In this document: one piece after another, positions 1 through 8,496 of the stretch
Layout: every line of letters starts with the position of its first letter
How positions within the stretch are numbered: position 1 is the stretch's first letter
From: DATBDM01 sp034664425
Lineage (GTDB): Bacteria > Actinomycetota > Thermoleophilia > Solirubrobacterales > Solirubrobacteraceae
DNA length: 22,340 nt
Assembly: GCA_034664425.1 (NCBI GenBank)
Contig: JAXDHR010000008.1
Coordinates: 1-22,340, forward strand
Reading direction: 5' to 3'
The notes under the pieces: model-generated
The model's input: the letters and a program-made list of their open reading frames with translations, nothing else
Databases searched by the model: none
What the model was told of the DNA's origin: nothing
Position numbers and translations under genes: made by a program

Positions 1-2
1 GC

Positions 3-1550
<1,548 letters not shown>

Positions 1551-1560
1551 CGCGTGTGGT

Positions 1561-1608
1561 GCGCGGGGCCTGACCGGTCCCGCGCTCGGTGATCGCGCCC
1601 TCGAGGGC
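1561..1608 (+). terminator. Tandem hairpins after secA (probable terminator)
   Basis: Two inverted repeats follow the secA stop. The first, at 1561-1585, pairs GCGCGGGGCC with GGTCCCGCGC (10 pairs, one of them G-T) around a loop of about 5 bases. The second, at 1597-1608, is the perfect 12-base palindrome GCCCTCGAGGGC. There is no T-run, as is common for terminators in very GC-rich actinobacteria, so activity is inferred from stem strength and position only. Confidence 0.55.
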
Positions 1609-1684
1609 ACGACGCTGGGCTTCGGCTGCGATGGGGAGGAAGATGAGGTTCATGGCTCCAATGGTGGAGGCTCGGGGCCATTCG

Positions 1685-1714
1685 TTCAAATCATCGTTTT
1701 GTCTTGCCTATAAG
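1685..1714 (+). promoter_or_regulatory. Promoter of the LysR gene with overlapping CAAA-N7-TTTG dyad
   Basis: An AT-rich patch that stands out from its GC-rich surroundings lies just before the LysR gene. TTCAAA (1685-1690) and TATAAG (1709-1714) are 18 bases apart and resemble -35 and -10 boxes. The -10 box ends 8 bases before the ATG at 1723 and no ribosome-binding site is visible, so the transcript is probably leaderless or nearly so. A small dyad CAAA-N7-TTTG (1687-1701) sits between the boxes, where a LysR-type protein could repress its own gene. The operator role is inference. Confidence 0.5.
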
Positions 1715-1722
1715 CTGAGCGA

Positions 1723-2607
1723 ATGCTCGATCCCCGCCGGCTGCTGACCCTACGCGCGGTCGCCGTCGCCGGCTCGTTCTCGCGCGCGGCGGAGGCCCTC
1801 GCCCTGACCCAGCCGGCGGTGTCCCAGCAGGTCGCCGCGCTCGAGCGCCAGCTCGCGACGAAGCTGCTCGAGCGCGGACCGGGCGGTCCGGTGCCGACGG
1901 AGGCCGGCCGCGTGCTGCTCGCGCACGCGGAGGCGATCGCCGGGCGCCTCGAGCTCGCCGATCGCCAGCTCGGCGAGCTGCTCGATCGCGCGGTACGGCT
2001 ACGGATCGGCGCGTTCTCGAGCGCCCTGGGGGTGCTCGTCCCTCCTGCCATCGCGCGCCTGCGCGACGCGCTTCCCGACATCGAGGTCTCGGCCGCGGAG
2101 GGAGGCTCCGACGAACTCGGGCGGCGTGTCGGCCGCGGCGAGCTGCACGTCGCCGTCTGCTTCCAGGATCCGGCGCAGCCGCGTCGCGAACCCGATGGCT
2201 GCGAGCGCCGCGAGCTCGGGGACGAGCCGATGCTCGCCGCGCTGCCGCCGGGCCACCGGCTGGCCGGGCGGCGCAGCGTCCGCCTCGCCGACCTGGCAGG
2301 CGACGTGTGGACGGCGCCGTCAGCGAGCGGGATCGTCGCCCGCGCCTGCGCCGAAGCGGGATTCGAGCCGGCCATCGCCTTCACGACGCCTGATCCGCTG
2401 GCGATCCGCTCGCTCGTCGGCGGCGGCCTGGCGGTGACGCTCGTGCCGCAGCTGCTCGCCGGTGAGCTGCGCGGCGTCGTGGTCCGCCCGCTCGCGGGCC
2501 AGGCGCCGCGGCGCGCGCTCTACGCGCTCACCGGCGTCGCCGGTGCGCCGCCCGCGGCGGCGATGTTCGCGGACGCGGTCGCGACCGCGCTCGACGCGCT
2601 GGGCTAG
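1723..2607 (+). CDS. LysR-family transcriptional regulator
   Basis: This 294-residue protein has the standard length and layout of a LysR-type regulator. Residues 1-60 form the winged helix-turn-helix with the hallmark SRAAEALALTQPAVSQQVAALE and the following LLERG...PTEAGR, then a linker helix. From about residue 92 a periplasmic-binding-protein-like effector domain runs to the C-terminus (IGAFSSALGVLVPPAIARLR onward). LysR proteins bind DNA as tetramers and respond to small molecules. The effector and targets cannot be read from sequence. It is not divergent from a neighbour, the usual LysR arrangement: the gene upstream is secA on the same strand and the one downstream (SDR) is convergent. 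The SDR/PLD unit might be a target, but nothing in the sequence shows it. The ATG start lies 8 bases after a -10-like box with no Shine-Dalgarno sequence. Confidence 0.93.
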   Translation: MLDPRRLLTLRAVAVAGSFSRAAEALALTQPAVSQQVAALERQLATKLLERGPGGPVPTEAGRVLLAHAEAIAGRLELADRQLGELLDRAVRLRIGAFSSALGVLVPPAIARLRDALPDIEVSAAEGGSDELGRRVGRGELHVAVCFQDPAQPRREPDGCERRELGDEPMLAALPPGHRLAGRRSVRLADLAGDVWTAPSASGIVARACAEAGFEPAIAFTTPDPLAIRSLVGGGLAVTLVPQLLAGELRGVVVRPLAGQAPRRALYALTGVAGAPPAAAMFADAVATALDALG

Positions 2608-2608
2608 A

Positions 2609-2637
2609 CCCGGCCGCCCGCCCGCGTGGCAGCCGGG
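2609..2637. terminator. Weak inverted repeat between convergent genes
   Basis: CCCGGC (2609-2614) and GCCGGG (2632-2637) can pair around a 17-base loop in the 64-base gap between the convergent LysR and SDR genes. The position fits a shared terminator, but a 6-base GC stem in DNA of this composition is weak evidence. Confidence 0.25.
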
Positions 2638-2671
2638 ACGGCGATGCCCACGGGCCGCTGCAGCGTGGCGA

Positions 2672-3397
2672 TCATGGGCTCCAGCGGTCGCCGGACGGCG
2701 TAACCGTCAGCTCGTGGGTCCAGCCGCGGCGCGACTGGCCGGCGAGGTAGGCGACGGCGCGGGCGATCTGCTCCTGGTCGGCGAGCGCGTCGCGCGGCGC
2801 ATCGCGCGTGAAGCCGGCGGTCTTGGGGGACTCGATCGTGGCGTCGACGATCAGCAGCGCGACGTGGATCCCGTCCCCGCGCAGCTCCTGCGCGGCGGCG
2901 TGCACGAGCGCGCGGACCGACTGCGCGCCGGCCGACCACAGGCCCCGGCCGGGCATCGCGCGGCGGGCGCTGCCACCGGTCACCTGGACGATCGTGCCGC
3001 CGCGCCCCTGCTCGCGCAGGGCGCGGGCACTCTCGGAGAGGAAGGCGAAGCCCTGCTCGGCGACCGCGGCACCCCAGCCGCGCCAGTCCTCGATCGTGGC
3101 GTCGGCGATCGGCCCGCCGCCGAAGCCGCTGCTGCCGCCGGCCGGCGGGCGGCTGGCGCTGACCGCGTTGACGAGCAGGTCGATACCGTCGAGCTCCGAG
3201 CGGGCGCGCGCGATCGCGTCGCGCAGCGCGCCCGGGTCGGCGGCATCGGCCTGCAGCGCGACCGCGCCGCGGGCACGCACGCGCTCGACCGTCTCGTCGC
3301 TGCGGGCGACGGCAGCGCCGCTCCAGCCGTCGCTCAGCAGGTGATCGAGGATCGCGCCGCCGAGGTTGCGGGCGCCGAGGACGAGCACCGAGGGCAT
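2672..3397 (-). CDS. SDR-family protein lacking the catalytic YxxxK
   Basis: This 241-residue protein has short-chain dehydrogenase/reductase (Rossmann) architecture. An N-terminal dinucleotide-binding loop reads VLGARNLGGAI (residues 5-16). Next come an acidic D51-A-A-D turn and the strand DLLVNAVSAS (residues 73-82), matching the family's NNAG region. Alignment by eye of the usual active-site segment (S...YSASK) gives GLWSAGAQSVRAL at residues 152-163, with Trp154 where the Tyr should be and Ala158 where the Lys should be. If that alignment is right, normal SDR oxidoreductase chemistry is unlikely and the protein may bind a nucleotide or act as a regulator. ATG starts the frame, with AGGA about 7 bases upstream. 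It lies 19 bases downstream of the phospholipase-D-like gene on the same strand, so the two are probably cotranscribed. The function is unknown. Confidence 0.85.
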   Translation of the reverse strand: MPSVLVLGARNLGGAILDHLLSDGWSGAAVARSDETVERVRARGAVALQADAADPGALRDAIARARSELDGIDLLVNAVSASRPPAGGSSGFGGGPIADATIEDWRGWGAAVAEQGFAFLSESARALREQGRGGTIVQVTGGSARRAMPGRGLWSAGAQSVRALVHAAAQELRGDGIHVALLIVDATIESPKTAGFTRDAPRDALADQEQIARAVAYLAGQSRRGWTHELTVTPSGDRWSP

Positions 3398-3416
3398 CCT
3401 GGGATCCTAATCGGCG

Positions 3417-4874
3417 TCACCCGTCCACGAGCAGGCTCTGCAGCGGGCCGCGCAGGCGATCGGCGCGACGCGAGACCCCCGGCAGCTCGAGCAGGTGGTG
3501 GGTCAGCGGCGCGCCGGCACGGCGGCGCTCGAGCTGCTCGGACGCGATCGGCTTCCAGAGCTCGTCGAAGACCGTCGCCGGGTCGCCATCGACCTCGCCG
3601 ACCTCGCGTTCGAGATGCTCGGCCCACAGCCGCAGGCGCGTCTCCCGGGCCAGCCCGGCATCGGTCGACACGACGTCGACCTCGGTGTCGTTGAACAGCG
3701 AGTGCTCGTTGAGGTTGGCCGAGCCGACCGCGATCCAGGCGTCGTCGACGATGCCGATCTTGGCGTGCACGTACAGCGGGGCGGAGCGCTCGCCGGTGCG
3801 CGATTGGATGGTCGCGCCGAGCAGCCGCCCGCCGCCGCCCGCCGCGTCGGCCGCGACGAGCCGGCCGAGCATGCCGCGCGTGTCGTCCTCGCCGTTGTTG
3901 GCCTTCGCGGGCAGGATCACGATCGTGCGGAAGTCGTCGCCCGGCGGGCGCCGCAGCTTGCCCTCGAGGATGTCGACGACCTCCGGCGACCACAGGAACT
4001 GGTTCTCGAGGTAGATCAGCCGCCGGGCGCCGCGGAGGGCGCGCACGTAGGCCTCGAGGATCGAGAACTCGCCGCGCGGCAGGGCCGGATACGCGCCCTC
4101 GGGCATCGTGCGGGTCAGCTGCGCTTCGACCGTCCCCGCCGGCGGCGCCGCGTCCGGCAGCGCGAGCGCCTCGCCCGCGACCTTCTCCCAGCGCAGCGCG
4201 AAGTGGGCGGCGACGTCGCGCACGAGCGGACCCCGCATCCGCGTCGAGGCGTCATGCCAGCCGATGGCGGGCGCACGGTCGGGATGGTGATTGTGGTCGT
4301 AGCGGTCGCCGGCCAGCGTCGTGAGGTCGATCCCGCCGACGAAGGCGACCTCGTCGTCGACGATCACCATCTTCTCGTGGTGGCAGTGGAGCGGATGGGA
4401 GCCCGGCTCGAGCTCGGCACGGATCCGCGTACCGCGCACGAGCTCGTCGCGCTCGGCGCGCACGACCGACCGCCGCGGTGCGAACACGGGCACCGGCGCC
4501 CCCGCCCACGCGAGGACCCGGACCGGGACGCGCTCGGCGACCTCGCCGAGCAGCTCGCGGACCCGCGGCGACGGCCCCGTGCGCTCGGGGCGGAAGTCGG
4601 GCTCGAGGTGCCAGGAGCAGACGTGCACGTGACGCTGGGCGGCCTGGATCGCCTCGGCCATAGCCGGCAGCGCCTGCGCGCCGTCCACGAGCACCTCGAG
4701 CGCGTTGCCCGCGCGCGGCGGCGTCGTCGCCGTCTCGGCGTAGCCGCCCGGCGTCCCCGGTGCGAGCGCGGCGAGCTGCCCCTGGCGGCGCAGGCGGCGG
4801 ACGTGGTGGCCCGTGACCGCCCGCTCGAGGGTGTCCCCGAGGCGGGCGTCGAGGCGGGAGCGGAGGTCGGCCAT
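3417..4874 (-). CDS. Phospholipase D / cardiolipin synthase-like protein with two HKD motifs
   Basis: The 485-residue protein belongs to the phospholipase D superfamily, which cleaves or transfers phosphodiester groups through a phospho-histidine intermediate. Both HxKx4D motifs are intact: His166-Glu-Lys168...Asp173, followed by FVGGIDL, and His370-Ala-Lys372...Asp377, followed by VGSANLNEHS. The second half also carries IYLENQFLW (residues 287-295), typical of PLD enzymes that use phosphatidyl substrates. No signal peptide or membrane span is visible, unlike classical cardiolipin synthases, so a soluble or peripheral PLD is more likely. The ATG start is supported by AGGAG six bases upstream (4881-4885). 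The gene is divergent from prfB across 53 bases and leads a likely two-gene unit with the SDR protein. The substrate (phospholipid, cardiolipin or other phosphodiester) is not resolved. Confidence 0.92.
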   Translation of the reverse strand: MADLRSRLDARLGDTLERAVTGHHVRRLRRQGQLAALAPGTPGGYAETATTPPRAGNALEVLVDGAQALPAMAEAIQAAQRHVHVCSWHLEPDFRPERTGPSPRVRELLGEVAERVPVRVLAWAGAPVPVFAPRRSVVRAERDELVRGTRIRAELEPGSHPLHCHHEKMVIVDDEVAFVGGIDLTTLAGDRYDHNHHPDRAPAIGWHDASTRMRGPLVRDVAAHFALRWEKVAGEALALPDAAPPAGTVEAQLTRTMPEGAYPALPRGEFSILEAYVRALRGARRLIYLENQFLWSPEVVDILEGKLRRPPGDDFRTIVILPAKANNGEDDTRGMLGRLVAADAAGGGGRLLGATIQSRTGERSAPLYVHAKIGIVDDAWIAVGSANLNEHSLFNDTEVDVVSTDAGLARETRLRLWAEHLEREVGEVDGDPATVFDELWKPIASEQLERRRAGAPLTHHLLELPGVSRRADRLRGPLQSLLVDG

Positions 4875-4906
4875 GCCGTGCTCCTACCCATCGTGCGCCC
4901 GTTCGT

Positions 4907-4922
4907 CCGCTAGTGTCAGCGG
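4907..4922. promoter_or_regulatory. Dyad and -10-like box in the PLD/prfB divergent gap
   Basis: CCGCT-N6-AGCGG (4907-4922) is an inverted repeat in the 53-base gap between the divergent PLD-like gene and prfB. It contains TAGTGT (4911-4916), which matches the actinobacterial TANNNT -10 consensus and lies 11 bases before the prfB ATG. No convincing -35 box was found. It could be an operator or simply the prfB promoter; the evidence is short-motif only. Confidence 0.3.
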
Positions 4923-4927
4923 GACCG

Positions 4928-6044
4928 ATGGCCGGCACCAGCACCTCACAGCCAACCCCGCAGCGCCTGGCCGCGATCCGCGAGCAGTTGTCCCTGCTCT
5001 CGGACTACCTTTGACCCAGCCGCGCTGAAGGAGCGCGCCGCCGCGCTCGAGACGCAGATGGGCGAGCCCGGCTTCTGGGACGACCCGGAGACGGCGGGAA
5101 AGCTCGGCGCCGAGCACGCTCGCCTGCAGCGCCGCGTGAGCACGTTCGAGCGCCTCAGCGCCGACGCCGACGACCTCGAGGGCCTGGCCGAGCTCGCCGA
5201 CGAGGACCCCGAGCTGGCGGGCGAGCTCGAGGAGGCGATCGCCTCGGTCGAGTCACGGCTCGGTGAGCTCGAGGAGGAGCGGCTGTTCACCGGCTCCTAC
5301 GACGCCGGCGACGCGCTCGTCACCGTCAACGCGGGCGCGGGCGGGACCGACGCCCAGGACTGGGCCGAGATGGTGCTGCGGATGATGATGCGCTTCGGCG
5401 AGCGCCGCGGGTTCAAGGTCGAGCTGCTCGAGGCGAGCCCCGGGGAGGAGGCCGGCATCAAGTCGGCGACCGCCCGGATCTCGGGCGAGAACGCCTACGG
5501 GCTGTTCTCCGCCGAGAAGGGCGTGCACCGGCTCGTGCGCATCTCGCCGTTCGACGCGCAGAACCGCCGCCAGACCGCGTTCGCGGGGGTCGAGGTCGCG
5601 CCGGTCGTCGAGGCCGCCGACGTCGCGATCGAGGACGACGACCTGCAGGTCGACACCTACCGCGCCTCCGGCGCCGGAGGCCAGCACGTCAACAAGACCG
5701 ACTCGGCGGTGCGCATCACGCACCGGCCGAGCGGCATCGTCGTGCAGTGCCAGAACGAGCGCTCGCAGTCGGCGAACAAGGCGACCGCGATGGCGATGCT
5801 GCGCGCGAAGCTGATCGAGCGCCAGGAGCGCGAGCGCCAGGAGGAGATCGCGCGCGAGCGCGGGGAGGCCCAGGACGTGAACTTCGGCTCCCAGATCCGC
5901 TCCTACGTGCTGCACCCGTACACGATGGTCAAGGACCACCGCACGGACTACGAGGTCGGCAACGCGAGCGCCGTGCTCGACGGCGACCTGGACGGCTTCG
6001 TGCGCGCGTGGCTCGAGGAGAGCGCGCGAGCGGGCAAGGCCTAG
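4928..6044 (+). CDS. prfB: Peptide chain release factor 2 (RF2), expressed by programmed +1 frameshift
   Basis: RF2 recognises UGA and UAA stop codons and triggers peptide release on the ribosome. The gene starts at ATG 4928 and reads 28 codons (MAGTSTSQPT to LLSDYL) to an in-frame TGA at 5012-5014. A +1 slip at CTT-TGA continues at GAC 5013 as DPAALKERAAALETQMGEPG, giving a protein of about 371 residues, the normal RF2 length. Diagnostic features are the codon-recognition tripeptide SPF (in HRLVRISPFDAQN, where RF1 would have PxT) and the catalytic GGQ (in SGAGGQHVNKTDSAVRITH). The N-terminal coiled region and the C-terminal YVLHPYTMVKDHRT are also typical. An internal ATG at 5058 is in the main frame, but starting there would lose the N-terminal helices; the zero-frame leader with its exact slip site is far more convincing. 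The decarboxylase gene starts 2 bases after the stop. Confidence 0.96.
5003..5015 (+). promoter_or_regulatory. RF2 programmed +1 frameshift site (CTT-TGA-C)
   Basis: The sequence GAC TAC CTT TGA C contains the canonical slippery leucine codon CTT (5009-5011), the in-frame TGA (5012-5014) and the following C. Upstream codons are in the frame of ATG 4928 and downstream codons are in the +1 frame of RF2. In known cases low RF2 slows termination at the UGA and allows the shift, giving autoregulation. The usual AGGGGG element three bases before CTT is missing; only CGGAC is there, with GGA four bases upstream. Confidence 0.93.
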
Positions 6045-6046
6045 GC

Positions 6047-7594
6047 GTGGCCGTCCGCGACGAGACGAGCGACGAGTCCCGCGCGCCCGCAGAGCCCGCG
6101 GGCGCGGGCACGCCGAGCTCCGCCGCAGCGCCGGCGGAGCAGCCCCGGGCGCCGTACCTCGAGGCGGTCGTCGCGTACGCCTCGCGCGGGTCCACCCGCT
6201 TCCACGTGCCCGGCCACAAGGGCGGTGCGGGCGCGGATCCCGGCCTGTGTGCGGCGATCGGGCGCTCGGCGCTGACCGCCGACGTCCCCGCCGACATCGA
6301 GGGCATCGACCTCGGTCCGTCGCCGACGCCCTACGAGCGCGCCGAGGCGCTCGCCGCCCAGGCGCACGGTGCCGCGCGCTCGTGGTTCCTCACCAACGGG
6401 GCGACGCAGGGCAACCACGCGCTGGCGCTCGCCCTCGCGCCGCTCGGCGCGCCCGTCGTCGTCCAGCGCAACTCGCACGCCTCGGTCGTCGACGGCCTCG
6501 TGCTCTCCGGCGGGCGCCCGACCTACGTCGCGCCGGAGTACGAGATGGAGCTGGGGATGGCCCACGGCGTCGAACCCGCGTCGCTGGAGCGCGCGCTGGC
6601 CTCGGCGACGGACGCTCGCGCCGCGTTCGTCGTCTCGCCCACCTACTACGGCATGGCCGCCGACGTCGAGGGCCTGACCGAGGTCGCTCACGCCGCCGGC
6701 GTGCCGCTGGTCGTCGACCAGGCGTGGGGCCCACACTTCGGCTTCCATCCCGCGCTGCCGGCCTCGGCCCTGGCACTGGGCGCCGACGCGGTGCTGACCT
6801 CGACGCACAAGATCGTCGGCTCGCTCACCCAGTCGGCGATGCTGCACGTGTCCGGCTCCGGGCGCATCGATCCCGACGCGGTGGCGCGCTGCGTGCGGCT
6901 CGTGCGCTCGACGTCGCCGTCGTCGCTGCTGATGGCCTCGCTCGACGCCGCGCGCCGCCAGCTCGCCATCCACGGCGAGGCGCTGCTCGAGCGCACGATC
7001 GCCGCCTCGATGCGCGTGCGCGAGGCGATCGCCGCCGTCCCCGGCGCGGCCGTGGTGGGTGGCGAGATGGTCGGCCAGCCCGGCGTCGCCGGCTGGGATC
7101 CGCTGCGCGTCGTCATCGACATCCGCGGGACCGGCTGCACCGGCTACGAGGTCGCCGCGGCCCTGCGCGGCGGCTACGACATCCACGTCGAGCTGGCGAC
7201 GCATGCGACCGTTGTGCTCGTGCTCGGCGTGGACGAGCCGGTCGAGGGGCTCGAGCGCTTCGCCCACGACTTCGCGCAGACCGTGCGGCGGATCGAGCGC
7301 CCCGGCGTCTCACCCGCGATCGTGCGCTCGCCCCGCTCGCTGGAGAACGAGATCGTCGTCGCTCCGCGGGAGGCGTTCCTGGGCGAGACGGAGGTTGTCG
7401 CGGTCGACGCGGCGAGCGGCCGCGTCTCGGCCGAGGCGATCGCGGGCTACCCGCCCGGGATCCCCGCTCTGCTGCCGGGGGAGCGGATTACGGGTGAGGT
7501 GATCGACTACCTGCGCGAGCTGCGCGACGCCGGCGCGCGCCTGCACGGCGCGAGCGATCCGTCGTTCGAGACCATTTGCGTCCTGCGGGGCTGA
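6047..7594 (+). CDS. PLP-dependent Orn/Lys/Arg decarboxylase-family protein
   Basis: This 515-residue protein belongs to the fold-type I Orn/Lys/Arg decarboxylase family (Bacillus SpeA-like short form, without the N-terminal wing domain of the large enterobacterial enzymes). Visible landmarks are FHVPGHKGGAG (residues 52-62), TNGATQGNHA (116-125), SHASVVDGLVLSGG (143-156), the cofactor-contacting Asp224 in VVDQAWGPHFGFH, and the PLP Schiff-base lysine Lys255 in TSTHKIVGSLTQS. The C-terminal domain runs through VAPREAFLG and YPPGIPALLPGE, both characteristic. The usual DEAHG around the aspartate is DQAWG here, which may mark a subfamily or different substrate. The likely role is amino-acid decarboxylation for polyamine synthesis, but the substrate cannot be told. 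GTG 6047 is 2 bases after the prfB stop; residues 1-35 are Ala/Pro/Glu-rich and probably disordered. Upstream in-frame codons inside prfB were not used. Confidence 0.88.
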   Translation: MAVRDETSDESRAPAEPAGAGTPSSAAAPAEQPRAPYLEAVVAYASRGSTRFHVPGHKGGAGADPGLCAAIGRSALTADVPADIEGIDLGPSPTPYERAEALAAQAHGAARSWFLTNGATQGNHALALALAPLGAPVVVQRNSHASVVDGLVLSGGRPTYVAPEYEMELGMAHGVEPASLERALASATDARAAFVVSPTYYGMAADVEGLTEVAHAAGVPLVVDQAWGPHFGFHPALPASALALGADAVLTSTHKIVGSLTQSAMLHVSGSGRIDPDAVARCVRLVRSTSPSSLLMASLDAARRQLAIHGEALLERTIAASMRVREAIAAVPGAAVVGGEMVGQPGVAGWDPLRVVIDIRGTGCTGYEVAAALRGGYDIHVELATHATVVLVLGVDEPVEGLERFAHDFAQTVRRIERPGVSPAIVRSPRSLENEIVVAPREAFLGETEVVAVDAASGRVSAEAIAGYPPGIPALLPGERITGEVIDYLRELRDAGARLHGASDPSFETICVLRG

Positions 7595-8496
7595 CGCTCC
7601 CGTTCGCCGACCCGCGCCGGCGCCACGGCGTGGCGATGGACGGGTCCTACTGGCGCTTCACCTGGCCCGACGGGCGCGTCGCCGTCGCGCTGTGCGGCGT
7701 CTGCGGCGACTGGGCGCTCGCCGGCGTGGCGACGTTCGACGGTCACGCGGCCGACATCTGGCGCTCGCGGATCCTCGACGGCGTGCAGCGCGACGGCACG
7801 GCGATCCGCGCTGGCGCGGCGTGGGCGTCAGAGCCCGAGCGCGTGCGTGTCGACCTCGCCCAGGACTGCCGGATCGAGGCGCAACTGTGCGAGGTGCGGC
7901 GCTGGCCGGTGCGCGCGTGGGGCGGCATCGGCCCGGCGGGCTGGGCGCCCGGGCTGCACCAGTACTGGCATCCCCACGTGCTGCGCGCGCGAGCCGAGGG
8001 CGTCGTCGCGGTCGGCGGCTGGCGCTGGGACCTCGCGGGCGCGACCGCCTACGCCGAGAAGAACTGGGGCGACGGCTTCCCCGAGCGCTGGTGGTGGGGC
8101 GAGGCGCACGACTTCGCCGGCGATCCCGTGACCGTCGCCTTCGCTGGCGGTCCGGCGCTCGGGCGGCTCGAAGCGACCGCCGTGGTCGTCGCGGTCGACG
8201 GCGATCTCGTCCGCTTCGGCGAACCGCTCGTCGCCCCGGTGCATGCCGAGATCGCGCCCGGGTCGTGGCGGCTCGCCGGACGCAGCGCCCGCCATCGCGT
8301 CGAGATCGAGGCGGAGGCCGACCCGGCGCTCGCCCACGTCATGGACGTCCCCGTGCCTGGCGAGCACCGCGCCGTTCCCTGGTCGCACCAGCACCTTGCC
8401 GGACGCGTGCGCGTGCGCCTGAGCCGGCGTGGTGCGACGGTCTACGAGGGCGTCAGCGAGCTCGCCGGGCTCGAGCAGGGCCGCGCGCCGCGCTAA
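7576..8496 (+). CDS. Tocopherol cyclase-like family protein
   Basis: The protein (about 306 residues) resembles the tocopherol-cyclase-like family. Family-type landmarks are GVAMDGSYWRFTW near the N-terminus, GWAPGLHQYWHPHVL (residues 122-136), AYAEKNWGDGFPERWWWGEAH (split here as AYAEKNWG at 158-165 and FPERWWW at 168-174), and an alternating beta-strand pattern throughout. The plant and cyanobacterial enzymes close the chromanol ring of vitamin E. Bacterial relatives outside cyanobacteria mostly have no proven reaction, so a lipid- or quinone-related role is only inference. The chosen TTG start overlaps the upstream decarboxylase by 19 bases; a start at the GTG or ATG around residues 19-21 is also possible but would remove the conserved-looking LTLPFADP segment. 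It ends tail to tail with the GNAT gene, sharing bases 8493-8496. Confidence 0.75.
   Translation: MRPAGLTLPFADPRRRHGVAMDGSYWRFTWPDGRVAVALCGVCGDWALAGVATFDGHAADIWRSRILDGVQRDGTAIRAGAAWASEPERVRVDLAQDCRIEAQLCEVRRWPVRAWGGIGPAGWAPGLHQYWHPHVLRARAEGVVAVGGWRWDLAGATAYAEKNWGDGFPERWWWGEAHDFAGDPVTVAFAGGPALGRLEATAVVVAVDGDLVRFGEPLVAPVHAEIAPGSWRLAGRSARHRVEIEAEADPALAHVMDVPVPGEHRAVPWSHQHLAGRVRVRLSRRGATVYEGVSELAGLEQGRAPR

Noticed and set aside
3495..4913. Plus-strand 472-residue open frame
   Set aside because: It is the complement of the PLD-like gene, whose two HKD motifs are on the minus strand. Its Arg/Asp/Val-rich product is typical of antisense reading in GC-rich DNA.
5747..6046. Upstream extension of the decarboxylase frame
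   Set aside because: This stretch lies inside the RF2 coding sequence, whose protein there is well conserved, and reads as Arg/Gly-rich noise.
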